64,000 bases of DNA from JAJEFO01 sp965221845 (GCA_965221845.1 OZ244919.1:310001-374000); one strand, 5' to 3'. Positions 28,268 through 36,961 are shown, counted from the stretch's first letter. Translations and numbers: made by a program. The notes: generated by a model not told the origin, from the sequence alone.

Positions 28268-29338
28268 TCAACCCTTGTCCCCGAAAACGCCGCCGCGAAC
28301 CAGGTTGGCCATCACGAAGAAGAACTCCGGGCCGATCGTGCCCGACTGCATGTCGGTCTCGAGCGCGGCCGGCTTCGCCAGGATGTCGTAAAGAGACTTG
28401 GCCGGGGTCGTGATGGGGTTGTTCCTTCCCTTGGCGCGCAACGCGACGCCCATCTCCTGCACGCCCGCATACGGGTTCGCCGGAACGGGCTCCGTGCCGA
28501 ATTCCTCTACGCCGTGCCAGTCGTCGATCCAGCGAATGGCCGAGCCGATCTTCTGCTGGTGCAGTATTGCGGCATCAACGACCCTGGAAGCGACCCGACG
28601 ACGAATCTTGGCGAGGGTCTTCCCCTTCCCGTCGGCCCCGACGTCCGTGCCTGGGTACACCTGCGAAGGGTACACCTGCGCAAGTTCGTTGACTCGCCCC
28701 CGCCAGGTGACGTTCAGGTTCATTGGGGCGGCCGGGTTCGAAAGAGACTTGGAGAAGGCATCCAGAAGGCCGGCCAGGTTCTCGGCGCCGTCCGCCACGG
28801 CGGCTTCCAGATCGGAGAGCGTCGGGACGCGGGTCAGGTCAAGTATGGTCGGATCGAACCGGACTGTCGTGCCGGCCCACGAGACGCCGACGTGGGCCTC
28901 GTCCGCAAGAGAGGCGTTTCGCCACGCGAACCGTCCGTTGGCGATGTTCGACAGATAACGGCGCGCAAGTTCGGCGTATCCGCCAGCCGCTTCGAATGCC
29001 TCGGCCAGACGGCCGTACGACTTCGCCACTTCGAAGCAATCGGTGGCGAAGGGCCGACGGCTGTTCGCCAGGACGCGCAGGGTAAAGGAGATCAGGAGCA
29101 TGTCTCTTTCAGGCGGCATGGTGGCGACGTCCACGCGCTGAGGGTTTGACGCGCCCCAGTTCTCCTTGTCGGTCTTCGAGCTGGCATTGGACGTCTGGCC
29201 GCGGACGCCGATGCGCCGCACTTCCACCGGGACAGGCGCTTCCTGCGCGCAATCCCAGTTTCCCGCCTGCATCAGGCCGTCGCTGAGTTCGAGGCTGCGG
29301 GAGAAGGCGAGCATGTTCGTCTTTAGGGTGAGGGTCAT
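28268..29338 (-). CDS. cas7f: Cas7f (Csy3) backbone subunit
   Basis: A 356-aa backbone subunit of the Csy surveillance complex, six copies of which bind the crRNA spacer. It resembles Csy3 along its length: NMLAFSRSLELSDGLMQAGN, RGQTSNASSKTDKENWGASN with the AxLQ-like segment NPQRVDVATMP, LLISFTLRVLANS, GGYAELARRYLSNIANGRFA, ILHQQKIGSAIRWIDDW, and the C-terminal MANLVRGGVFGDKG. The start is ATG 29338, which overlaps the cas5f stop (ATGA); the frame upstream to 29422 lies inside cas5f. The length is slightly above the usual ~340 aa. Confidence 0.95.
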   Translation of the reverse strand: MTLTLKTNMLAFSRSLELSDGLMQAGNWDCAQEAPVPVEVRRIGVRGQTSNASSKTDKENWGASNPQRVDVATMPPERDMLLISFTLRVLANSRRPFATDCFEVAKSYGRLAEAFEAAGGYAELARRYLSNIANGRFAWRNASLADEAHVGVSWAGTTVRFDPTILDLTRVPTLSDLEAAVADGAENLAGLLDAFSKSLSNPAAPMNLNVTWRGRVNELAQVYPSQVYPGTDVGADGKGKTLAKIRRRVASRVVDAAILHQQKIGSAIRWIDDWHGVEEFGTEPVPANPYAGVQEMGVALRAKGRNNPITTPAKSLYDILAKPAALETDMQSGTIGPEFFFVMANLVRGGVFGDKG

Positions 29339-30180
29339 TGCGAGATATCCTGTGTCGAGATGCGAAGATGGGTCGGGGAAAACATGAGGAGACGCCGATC
29401 GAAGTCGCTGGACCAGCTCCACATGCGATGATCGAGTTCGGAGACGGACGACGGAAGCGAAAGGCTCCGGATCGACACGAATTCACCAAGTCCGACGGCC
29501 GGTTCGCCGAAGACATGAGGATTCCCTCCGCGGCTTCCGGGCCTCGGCGCGGCCGTGTGCGGATCCTCGAGAAGGCGGTAGCCGCAGGCGACCGGAACGC
29601 ACAGCCCGTGCCCCGTTCGGCGCGCGTACGCTCGGTTCCGCAGCTTGCAGAGCGTGGCGAAATCGCCGAAGGAGACGATGTCGGTGTCGTCACGTGCATA
29701 CGGCGGCATCAGTGCGTAACCCCGCGGCAGCCCCAGGTCCGCCAGTGCGGCGTTGGGATCGACGGACGCGATTCGCTGCCCGAGGGGAAGGGCATCGTCG
29801 CTCCCGGGATACTGCGCCGGCAAGAGAACTCCGCCGGCAAACCGCAGGAGGGTCAGCGCCCGTGACAGCGATCCGGCCGGAACGAAGTGCGGCGTGTCGA
29901 CGACGAGAGAAAAGACGACATTGCCCGTGAGCCCCTCCATGATCTCCTCGTTCTTCAGAATTCCGTAATCCACCTTGGGATGCGCGCGGGGCCGCCCCTT
30001 TCTGCACTCGACCGAGTGCAGGACCAGGAACACCTTGTGCGACCAGTCCTGGACGCCGACATGGCGCAGAAGCGCGCCGGCGAAACCGAGTGCAGCGCCT
30101 GGAGAGGGCAGTCCCGCGACGAAGTCATTTGCGTGAAGGTTTGCGGACTCGGCGCGCAGAGGACCTATCTGGAGCTTCAT
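29335..30180 (-). CDS. cas5f: Cas5f (Csy2) subunit
   Basis: A 281-aa subunit, shorter than P. aeruginosa Csy2 (~327 aa). Recognisable are ANDFVAGLPSPGAALGFAGA near the N-terminus (compare the GFPSPGAFTGFVHAL motif), RALTLLRFAGGVLLPAQ (the RLAGGSILP motif), GYALMPPYAR, GLCVPVACGYRLLE and FGEPAVGLGEFVSI (the FVENLFGLGEW motif). It caps the crRNA 5' handle with Cas8f. ATGA overlaps couple it to cas8f upstream and cas7f downstream. The missing ~45 residues fall mainly in the variable middle region. Confidence 0.9.
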   Translation of the reverse strand: MKLQIGPLRAESANLHANDFVAGLPSPGAALGFAGALLRHVGVQDWSHKVFLVLHSVECRKGRPRAHPKVDYGILKNEEIMEGLTGNVVFSLVVDTPHFVPAGSLSRALTLLRFAGGVLLPAQYPGSDDALPLGQRIASVDPNAALADLGLPRGYALMPPYARDDTDIVSFGDFATLCKLRNRAYARRTGHGLCVPVACGYRLLEDPHTAAPRPGSRGGNPHVFGEPAVGLGEFVSIRSLSLPSSVSELDHRMWSWSSDFDRRLLMFSPTHLRISTQDISQ

Positions 30181-31475
30181 GCCTCAGCCTCGAATCTGCC
30201 TGCCCTGTCCTGGAAATGCGCGCTTCGCAGAGCGTTGCGGCACGCGTCGCGCTTCTCGCGGACGACGAGAAGGCGGGCGAGAACGACCGCGGGCCTCGGG
30301 CGGTCGGGGGCGTCGGCTCCGGCCTCGGCGACGATGTCGTCGGTGTGGCGTCGCGCGTGTGAAACAAGCCAGTCCGCGAGCGCGTCTAACTTCGACATTT
30401 CCGAAGGACGCGGGGTCTGCGCCTGGACGACCTGCAGGAGCTCTGCATAGCACTCGAGGCGGAGCGCGGCGTCCGGATCTCGCATTCGCGGCACCTTGCC
30501 GCCCCGCGTCCATGCGTGGATTTCGGCATCACGCTGCTCGAGGACGTCCGGCATCTTCGCAAAGAATCGAAGGCGGCTCTTCGGAATTCCGATGGCCGTG
30601 TTTTGAGGCTTGTCGGAAATTGAGGTCCGACAATAGGCGCCGCGCGCAACGGGGGAACCCGGTTCGACCGCTCCGCCGGACGCCGCATCGACAGAACCGG
30701 CGCCCCGCGCCATCTGCATCGCCTCGTGGCCGTCCTTCTTGACACGCTCCATTGTCGAAAGCGTCGAGAACGCGGAGAGGGGCGTGAGGACAAGATCCCG
30801 GTCTGGGCCGGGCACGAATATCATCGGGTAGTTCTCGTGGTGTGCTGTTGCCGCGCCAATGTTCTCCTTTTGCCGTTGCAGCCCTGACTTGACGGCGTCC
30901 AGCGCTTTCGGTCCGAAGACCCGCGCAAATGCGTTCTCGAGGAGTGCCGCCGAATTGCTCCGGGCCTCGAGCCGTTCTGCGAAATTCGCGTTGCCTGCCT
31001 GGCCGATGATGTCGATGGGCCTCAGAAGGGCCTTGGCAAATCTGCCGTACTTTCCGTCACCGGAATAGTGCTTCCGAAATTCCGGCTCCGTGTTCTCGGG
31101 GGTGAACGGTCTGTCGGGGCTCCTGGGGTTTGCAAGCTTGGGCCCGTGCGTTCCAAGCGATCTCGCGGCTGCCTCAAAGCCCGCCGCGATTTCGTCCGGC
31201 GACTTTTCGGCCCTTTCTTCGATCGCTCTGCGCATGTCCCGAAAGATGGCATCGGCATCGTCCAGTTCGTAGGACTTATAGGTGCTATCGAGAGACAGCA
31301 CCTCCGCGCTGTTGTCATGCGCACCCATTTCAGAGTTGGCCATCTTTGCGGAACTCGATCTGAATGAAGATCCACCAAGGAAGCCCATTCTCAATCCGCG
31401 AGGAGCCTGCGAAGTGATGGGAAGTCCCGGAATTTGCGAGTCGCTGTCCTGCATCTTCAAGCCGTTCGGCAACAC
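30177..31475 (-). CDS. cas8f: Cas8f (Csy1) large subunit, divergent
   Basis: Up to 432 aa, close to Csy1 (~434 aa), and first in the operon as the only remaining Csy subunit. Similarity is weak but ordered: GTHGPKLANPRSPDRPF (the TH..K..HPDA motif), an asparagine/alanine-rich segment, NYPMIFVPGPDRDLVLTPLS (the LYFPL...LLAPL motif) and TSISDKPQNTAIGIPKSRL (the FGGTKPQNIS motif). Cas8f recognises the PAM. The start is unsure: a GTG at 31475 opens the frame, and ATGs near 31388, 31343 and 31328 are alternatives. A different frame (31330-31497, MIAFFETLSVAERLEDAGQR) is also protein-like, so a 5' frameshift is possible. The IS66-type end lies 27 bp upstream. Confidence 0.8.
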   Translation of the reverse strand: MLPNGLKMQDSDSQIPGLPITSQAPRGLRMGFLGGSSFRSSSAKMANSEMGAHDNSAEVLSLDSTYKSYELDDADAIFRDMRRAIEERAEKSPDEIAAGFEAAARSLGTHGPKLANPRSPDRPFTPENTEPEFRKHYSGDGKYGRFAKALLRPIDIIGQAGNANFAERLEARSNSAALLENAFARVFGPKALDAVKSGLQRQKENIGAATAHHENYPMIFVPGPDRDLVLTPLSAFSTLSTMERVKKDGHEAMQMARGAGSVDAASGGAVEPGSPVARGAYCRTSISDKPQNTAIGIPKSRLRFFAKMPDVLEQRDAEIHAWTRGGKVPRMRDPDAALRLECYAELLQVVQAQTPRPSEMSKLDALADWLVSHARRHTDDIVAEAGADAPDRPRPAVVLARLLVVREKRDACRNALRSAHFQDRAGRFEAEA

Positions 31476-31502
31476 TCAGCGTTTCGAAAAATGCGATCAT
31501 TT

Positions 31503-31556
31503 GTAACTGTTCAGGTTCCCTCCAGGCCAGCATTCGGCCGGCAGCGCATCCATCGT
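31503..31556. mobile_element. Solo IS66-type end (third copy)
   Basis: GTAACTGTTCAGG starts a ~54-bp stretch matching the ends at 11047 and 16232, through CATCCATCGT. It lies immediately upstream of cas8f, so an insertion here has probably replaced or moved the original cas promoter region. Confidence 0.7.
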
Positions 31557-31626
31557 CAGGGCGATTTTTTAGTCCGAACTTCCAGAGGCGCCAAGCGGAT
31601 TCTTCCCTGAAAGCGTAGCGTTTTCA

Positions 31627-31820
31627 TGCCCCCCGTTCCACAGTGAAAGTGCAACACCTGATGTAGCGTTCCTGGCCGTTCGAAGACGCACGATGTTGCG
31701 AATCGGCCAGGCGGCGGCGACAGTCCCTTTCGTTGGAAGAAGAAGACCGTCATGCCCGAGGGCTGGAGCCCCGAGCAGGTCAGCGGACGCATGCGCCTGG
31801 AGGGCCGCCCGATGGCGGTT
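31627..31820 (+). mobile_element. Deleted IS30-family remnant
   Basis: This matches the left end and first codons of the IS30-type element at 7371 (inverted-repeat region, then GTTGCGAATCGGCCAGGCGG, then ATGCCCGAGGG). It then jumps to the sequence that follows a second CCGAGGG in the intact gene (near 7755), i.e. about 255 bp were lost, probably by recombination between the short CGAGGG repeats. Similarity fades at about 31820, before the region targeted by the CRISPR spacer. It is inactive. Confidence 0.75.
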
Positions 31821-31842
31821 CAATGGCATTCGGATAAGGAAA

Positions 31843-31877
31843 GCCCCGCGCTTCGGGCGTGAGCTGGAAGCCGGGGC
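31843..31877. terminator. Possible terminator hairpin among IS remnants
   Basis: GCCCCGCGCTTC pairs imperfectly with GAAGCCGGGGC across a 12-nt loop. TGTTTT follows on the plus strand and TTTCC on the minus strand. It sits just past the stop of the IS4-type fragment. Function is inferred from shape only. Confidence 0.35.
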
Positions 31878-31901
31878 CTGTTTTCGGGGCGGTTCGGCGT
31901 G

Positions 31902-32275
31902 TCAGGCGGCCTGACGGTTTTGCCACTTGCTCCTTGGCCGCATTGACCGGCGCGGATGGCTGCGTCCGGGCCTCTCCCGCTGGATGCATCGCGACAGCCC
32001 GGTCATGATCCGGGCGACGGACCGCGCGACCATCGCGCTCTGCGCGAGGAACATGGCCTCGATCTCCCTGCCGACGAGACGCAGGCCGTTCCGGAAGCTG
32101 GCGCGCATGGCGGGCAGGTCCCCGTCCCCGCCGCCGCCGTTGAGGTCGGCGTCGCACCGGCTGGAGAACCGGCGCGCGAGGGTGAGCAGGACGAAGGCGG
32201 CGTAGAGTTCCTGCCGCACGCCGCGCTCCGACCTGGCGTGGAACCGTTCGATCACGGCCTTGCCGCTTTTGTACA
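31902..32275 (-). pseudogene. IS4-family transposase, C-terminal remnant
   Basis: About 125 codons ending in RSMRPRSKWQNRQAA. The segment ERFHARSERGVRQELYAAFV and LLTLARRFSSRC is typical of the C-terminal part of IS4-type transposases (the late catalytic-Glu region and following helix), followed by MRASFRNGLRLVGREIEAMF. The catalytic core upstream is absent; the frame past ~32275 has no family resemblance. The whole is a truncated fragment. Confidence 0.65.
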
Positions 32276-32336
32276 CGGAGTCAAGTGTGGTAGTATTGAT
32301 AGGGTCCGGATGGCGACCGACCAGGCCCCGGAATCG

Positions 32337-32480
32337 GGTGCAGTTCAACTTCTTTGGCGAGGCGGCGACGGCCTGACTTGCCGGCTTGGTCGAGGACGTG
32401 GAACAGCCTTTGCTGCATGGCGCTGCAACGCCATCACGGGAATCTGCGAATCGCAATCACCAACAAAGTTGAACTGCCCC
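32337..32480. repeat. Inverted repeats bounding a 144-bp segment
   Basis: The 24 bp at 32337-32360 pair with 32457-32480 at 20 of 24 positions (core GCAGTTCAACTT). The interior has no ORF. This may be a miniature element or the two ends of an IS that lost its middle. It lies between the IS4-type fragment and gph. Confidence 0.5.
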
Positions 32481-32543
32481 CACTCCACCCCGGAATCGCC
32501 TCCTGCCGCGTGAAGCCGCACGCGGGGCGACGCGCCATCCCGG

Positions 32544-33206
32544 CTAACCGATCAGCCCTTCCACGATCATGCCAAGCGCCTCGAAATCCGGCAGGAGCGC
32601 ATCCGGCCCGAGTCGGGCGACGCCGTCGCCCTCGGGCCCGAAGGACACGAGCGCAACCGGGACGCCGGCCGCCCGGGCGGTCCTGACATCCGTTTCCGTG
32701 TCCCCCACCAGCACGGACTGCGCGACACTGCCGGACGCCCGGGTCACGGCTTCGACGAGAGGCCTTGGGTCGGGCTTGCGCACGGGCAGCGTGTCGGCGC
32801 CGACAAGCGACGCGAACCGGTCCCGGACGCCCAGCCGGCTGAGCAGAAGTTCCGCCAGCGCCTCGGGCTTGTTCGTGCAGATGCCGACCCGGCACCCCGC
32901 CCCGCGCAATTCGTCTATCGCGGCCACCGCGCTCGGGAAGAGGACGGTCCTGGCATCGATGCATTCTCGGTACCGGTCCAGGAACTCCGGAAAGGCGCGC
33001 TCCACCGCCTCCCCGCCATTCTGCCCGGACCGGGCGAATCCCAGCCGCAGCATCGCCCGCCCGCCGTGAAAGGCGATCGCCCGGTCTTCCGTCTCGTCAA
33101 GCGGGCCGCCTAGGCCGCGCGCCCGGAAGCAGGCGTTCGCGGCATGTATCAGGTCGGCGCTCGTGTCTGCCAGGGTCCCGTCCAGATCGAAGATCACGCA
33201 CTTCAT
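32544..33206 (-). CDS. gph: HAD-family phosphatase, probably phosphoglycolate phosphatase
   Basis: A 220-aa haloacid dehalogenase-type hydrolase: motif I IFDLDGTLADTS with the nucleophile Asp, motif II GICTNKPEA, motif III Lys in RKPDPRP, and motif IV VGDTETDVRTA. The helical cap lies between motifs I and II. This arrangement and the TLADTSADL start match Gph, which removes 2-phosphoglycolate formed in DNA repair. The start at 33206 (MKCVIFD) is fixed by motif I. It is divergent from glmU, 120 bp apart, and its 3' end faces the IS debris. Confidence 0.85.
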   Translation of the reverse strand: MKCVIFDLDGTLADTSADLIHAANACFRARGLGGPLDETEDRAIAFHGGRAMLRLGFARSGQNGGEAVERAFPEFLDRYRECIDARTVLFPSAVAAIDELRGAGCRVGICTNKPEALAELLLSRLGVRDRFASLVGADTLPVRKPDPRPLVEAVTRASGSVAQSVLVGDTETDVRTARAAGVPVALVSFGPEGDGVARLGPDALLPDFEALGMIVEGLIG

Positions 33207-33327
33207 GCTTCCGTCCTCAGCGAGTCCGCGCCGGCGCTGTAACCTGCGGCAACACAAGTTGATGGCGGCAGCCTTTCGGGCCTCGCCCCTCGCGGCTAGA
33301 AGGTCGCAGCGGAAAAGGGAAGAGCGA

Positions 33328-34677
33328 ATGCCAGTCCACCTGATCGTGCTCGCCGCGGGAGTGGGGGCGCGGATGCTGTCCGACGGCCCCAAGGCGCTGC
33401 ATGAAATCGGAGGCGCCCCGATCCTTGCCCACGTGCTGGAGTCCGCGAAGGCGCTTGACGGTGAGCGCGTCCTCGTGGTTGGCCGGGATGGCGGCTCCGT
33501 CAGCGAGCGGGCGCTGAAGGCCGACGGCAGGATCAGGATCGCCGTGCAGGCCGAGCGGCGCGGGACGGCGCATGCCGTCGCGGTCGCCGGATCCGCGCTC
33601 CGGGGCAAGGGCGGCGACACGCTGGTGCTTCTCGGCGACACGCCGTTCGTTCGCCCCGAAACGGTCACGGCCCTGGCGAAGGCGAGGTCGGACGGCGCCG
33701 ACATCGCGTTCCTGGGCTTCGAGGCGTCGGATCCCGGACGCTACGGGCGCATCGTGGCGGACGGCGCGTCATTGCTGAGGATCGTCGAATGGAAGGACGC
33801 GGATGACGCGACGCGCGCGACGACGCTTTGCAATGCGGGCCTTGTTCTGGCCGAGACCTGCACCCTCCTCCGTCTCGCCGCCACCGCGGGGCGGCACAAC
33901 GCGGCGGGAGAGCACTACCTGACGGAAATCGCCGCACTGGGCCGCGCCGAGGGCCTTGACGTCCGGGTCGTGACCTGCGCCGAGGACGAAGCGCTCGGCA
34001 TCAACACGCGTGCGGACCTGGCGCGCGCGGAAGCGGCGTTCCAGGCGCGCGCGCGCAGCGCCGCCCTCGCAGGCGGCGTCACGCTCCGGTCGCCGGAAAC
34101 GGTCCACTTCGCCTTCGACACCCGCATTGACCGCGACGTCGTGGTGGAGCCGAATGTCGTGTTCGGCCCCGGAGTCACGATCGAATCCGGAGCCCTCATC
34201 CGGGCGTTCAGCCATCTGGAAGGCTGCCGGGTCGGCCGCAACGCCGTCGTCGGGCCGCATGCACGTCTACGGCCCGGCACCGAGATCGGCGACGGCGCCA
34301 GGATCGGCAACTTCGTCGAAGCCAAGAACGCCTCCATCGGGGCGGGAACGCAGGTCAGTCACCTGTCCTACATCGGCGACGCGACGGTAGGCCGGGCCAC
34401 GAATGTCGGCGCGGGAACCGTCACGTGCAACTACGACGGCGTCTCCAAGCACAGGACCGAAATCGGCGAGAAGGCCTTCATCGGTTCAGGCAGCATGCTG
34501 ATCGCGCCGGTCAGGGTCGGCGACGAGGCGATGACGGCGGCGGGCTCGGTCATAGCCTGCGACGTTCCCGACGGCGACCTCGCGATCGCGAGGGGCCGGC
34601 AGGGCAACAGGCCCGGGCTCGCCCGCAAGCTGCTGGCCAGACGGCGCGTGGCCGGCGGCGCCCAAAGGCCGGAATGA
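33328..34677 (+). CDS. glmU: Bifunctional UDP-GlcNAc pyrophosphorylase / glucosamine-1-phosphate N-acetyltransferase
   Basis: A 449-aa GlmU making UDP-GlcNAc for peptidoglycan and LPS. The N-terminal uridyltransferase has VLAAGVGARM (the usual T is A here), GGAPILAHVLE, QAERRGTAHAV and LLGDTPFV. The C-terminal left-handed beta-helix has hexapeptide repeats and NFVEAKNASIGAGTQVSHLS, GAGTVTCNYDG, GSGSMLIAPVRVGD for acetyl-CoA and acetyl transfer. The start is at 33328, with AAGGGAAGAG upstream; the frame is open further upstream but into the divergent gph start. glmS follows 4 bp later, in one operon. Confidence 0.95.
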   Translation: MPVHLIVLAAGVGARMLSDGPKALHEIGGAPILAHVLESAKALDGERVLVVGRDGGSVSERALKADGRIRIAVQAERRGTAHAVAVAGSALRGKGGDTLVLLGDTPFVRPETVTALAKARSDGADIAFLGFEASDPGRYGRIVADGASLLRIVEWKDADDATRATTLCNAGLVLAETCTLLRLAATAGRHNAAGEHYLTEIAALGRAEGLDVRVVTCAEDEALGINTRADLARAEAAFQARARSAALAGGVTLRSPETVHFAFDTRIDRDVVVEPNVVFGPGVTIESGALIRAFSHLEGCRVGRNAVVGPHARLRPGTEIGDGARIGNFVEAKNASIGAGTQVSHLSYIGDATVGRATNVGAGTVTCNYDGVSKHRTEIGEKAFIGSGSMLIAPVRVGDEAMTAAGSVIACDVPDGDLAIARGRQGNRPGLARKLLARRRVAGGAQRPE

Positions 34678-34681
34678 GGCG

Positions 34682-36496
34682 ATGTGCGGCATCGTGGGAA
34701 TCCTGGGCAGCCACGAGGCCGCGCCGACCCTGGTCGAGGCGCTGAGGCGCCTCGAGTACCGGGGATACGACAGCGCCGGAATCGCGACCGTGAACGAGGG
34801 CGCGCTGGACCGCCGCCGCGCGGTCGGCAAGCTCGCGAACCTCTCGGACCTGCTGATTCACGACCCTCTCCCGGGCAAGGCCGGAATCGGGCACACCCGA
34901 TGGGCAACGCACGGCGCGCCGTCGGTGGCGAACGCCCACCCCCACCGCTCCGGGCGCGTTGCGGTTGTCCACAACGGGATCATCGAGAATTTCCGGGAAC
35001 TGCGCGACGAGCTCGCGGGCTGCGGATACGCCGCCGAGACCGACACCGACACCGAAACAGTGTCGCTCATGGCGCAGCAGCATCTTGACCGGGGCCTTGC
35101 GCCAGCCGAGGCGGCCCTCAGGACGGTCGCGCGTCTCGAAGGCGCATTTGCGCTGGCGTTCCTGTTCGACGGGGAGGACGACCTTATCGTCGCGGCGCGC
35201 AGGGGATCACCGCTTGCGCTCGGCTTCGGCGAAGGCGAGGCGTATCTGGGTTCCGACGCCATTGCGCTCGGCCCGCTCACCGACCGGATCTGCTACCTCG
35301 AGGAAGGCGACTGCGCGATCCTGAGGCGTGCATCCCTGGAGATCCGGGACTCCGAGGGGCGGCGCGCAAGCCGCGAGATCCGCAAGGTCCGGATCGAGCC
35401 GCGCCAGATCGCGAAGGACGGCTACCAGCACTTCATGGCCAAGGAGATCGCCGAGCAGCCGGCCGTCCTGGCGGACGCGGCCCGGCACTACGTCAGGGAC
35501 GGCGCGCTGGTCATGCCAGACGGGTGCCCGGACTTCGCCGAGGCCGACCGGATCGTGATGGTCGCCTGCGGCACCGCGTTCTATGCCTGCCTGACCGCCA
35601 AGTACTGGCTTGAATCGCTCGCAGGAATCCCGGTCGAGACGGACGTGGCCTCGGAGTTTCGCTACCGGGACACGCCCGTCGGCCCCGGCACCATCGCGGT
35701 CTTCGTCAGCCAGTCGGGAGAGACGGCCGACACGCTGGCCGCGCTCCGGCACGTCGCGGGACGCGCAAGGACGCTGTCCGTCGTCAACGTCCAGGAAAGC
35801 TCGATCGCGCGCGAGTCCGACGTCGCCCTGCCGATCAACGCCGGGCCGGAGATCGGCGTGGCCTCCACCAAGGCGTTCACCTGCCAGCTGCTTGCGCTCC
35901 TGCTCCTGGCCCTGCGGGCGGGGGTCGACCGCGGGCGGCTGGATGCCGCCGCCCTCGCGGACCGCCTGCGCGCGGTCCGGGCCGTGCCCGGCCTCGTCGC
36001 GAAGGCCCTGGAAAACGCGGGCCAGATCGAGGAGACGGCCCGCGCCCTGGCGGCGTTCCGCGACGTGCTTTTCCTGGGCCGCGGCGCGATGTACCCGCTC
36101 GCCATGGAAGGCGCCCTGAAACTGAAGGAGATCAGCTACATCCATGCCGAGGGGCACTCCTCCGGCGAACTGAAGCATGGTCCCATCGCCCTCGTCGACC
36201 AGACCGTTCCCGTGATCGTCATGGCACCGCGAACGGCGCTTTTCGACAAGGCCGTCTCGAACATGCAGGAAGTGCTGGCGCGGGGCGGAAAGGTCGTCCT
36301 TGTCACCGACAGGAAGGGCCGGCAGACGGCAGGCGACGCCCTGTGGCGCGTTATCGAAATGCCGGAATCGCCGGAACTGACTGCGCCCATCGTCTATGCC
36401 GTTCCGGCGCAGCTCCTGGCGTATCACGCCGCGGTCGCGAAGGGGACGGACGTGGACCAGCCCCGCAACCTGGCGAAGTCCGTGACCGTCGAATAG
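34682..36496 (+). CDS. glmS: Glutamine--fructose-6-phosphate aminotransferase (isomerising)
   Basis: A 604-aa enzyme making glucosamine-6-phosphate. The N-terminal Ntn glutaminase begins MCGIVGILG with Cys2 as nucleophile, and has LEYRGYDSAGIA, HTRWATHGAPS and HNGIIENF. Two SIS domains follow (ACGTAFYACL, SQSGETADTL, STKAFTCQLLALLLL, AEGHSSGELKHGPIALV), and the C-terminus ends NLAKSVTVE as usual. It is encoded directly after glmU, whose product acts later in the same pathway. It converges with the lipoprotein gene, 18 bp apart. Confidence 0.96.
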   Translation: MCGIVGILGSHEAAPTLVEALRRLEYRGYDSAGIATVNEGALDRRRAVGKLANLSDLLIHDPLPGKAGIGHTRWATHGAPSVANAHPHRSGRVAVVHNGIIENFRELRDELAGCGYAAETDTDTETVSLMAQQHLDRGLAPAEAALRTVARLEGAFALAFLFDGEDDLIVAARRGSPLALGFGEGEAYLGSDAIALGPLTDRICYLEEGDCAILRRASLEIRDSEGRRASREIRKVRIEPRQIAKDGYQHFMAKEIAEQPAVLADAARHYVRDGALVMPDGCPDFAEADRIVMVACGTAFYACLTAKYWLESLAGIPVETDVASEFRYRDTPVGPGTIAVFVSQSGETADTLAALRHVAGRARTLSVVNVQESSIARESDVALPINAGPEIGVASTKAFTCQLLALLLLALRAGVDRGRLDAAALADRLRAVRAVPGLVAKALENAGQIEETARALAAFRDVLFLGRGAMYPLAMEGALKLKEISYIHAEGHSSGELKHGPIALVDQTVPVIVMAPRTALFDKAVSNMQEVLARGGKVVLVTDRKGRQTAGDALWRVIEMPESPELTAPIVYAVPAQLLAYHAAVAKGTDVDQPRNLAKSVTVE

Positions 36497-36514
36497 CGGA
36501 GACCGCGGCCGCTC

Positions 36515-36961
36515 TCACGGCAGCATGTAGACCTCAAGCGTCGGCAGCCCCGCGAGCGGGGCATCGAGCACCCGCATCGCCGCGAGCGAAACCCGGCTTG
36601 AGCCGCCTTCCGACGGCATGAGCGTGACCGCGACGTCCTTGCCGCTGGCCTGGTACGCCAGCCGTCCAGGCCCCTGAGCGCTTGCCAGCGGCGTCCGGAT
36701 CCAGAAGCCTGGCACCGTGGCGTCGCCAAGCGACGCGACGGTCTGGCCGAGAAGCCGCCCGACGGCGCCGGGCGCGGCCGCCGCGTCGCGGTCGGCGGCG
36801 GTCGTGACGTCCAGCTCCTCGACGGTCTTTGCAGCCGACGGTGCAAGCGGCGAAACCGCGCGCGGCGGCTTTCGCGCCTCAACATGCCCGAACTGCGCGC
36901 AGCCTGAAAGCGACAGGAAGGCCGTCACGCCCAGGATCAATGACCGAATGCGCAAGTCCAT
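36515..36961 (-). CDS. Small lipoprotein, conserved hypothetical
   Basis: A 148-aa protein with a lipoprotein signal: MDLRIRSLIL, a hydrophobic core and the lipobox LSGC near residue 21, so it should be anchored in the envelope. The mature part has GRLLGQTVASLGDATVPGFW and PLAGLPTLEVY near the end. I recall similar short lipoproteins in Rhodobacterales, sometimes mislabelled D-galactarate dehydratase; no catalytic motif is visible and the role is unknown. It is encoded convergently with glmS. Confidence 0.75.
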   Translation of the reverse strand: MDLRIRSLILGVTAFLSLSGCAQFGHVEARKPPRAVSPLAPSAAKTVEELDVTTAADRDAAAAPGAVGRLLGQTVASLGDATVPGFWIRTPLASAQGPGRLAYQASGKDVAVTLMPSEGGSSRVSLAAMRVLDAPLAGLPTLEVYMLP

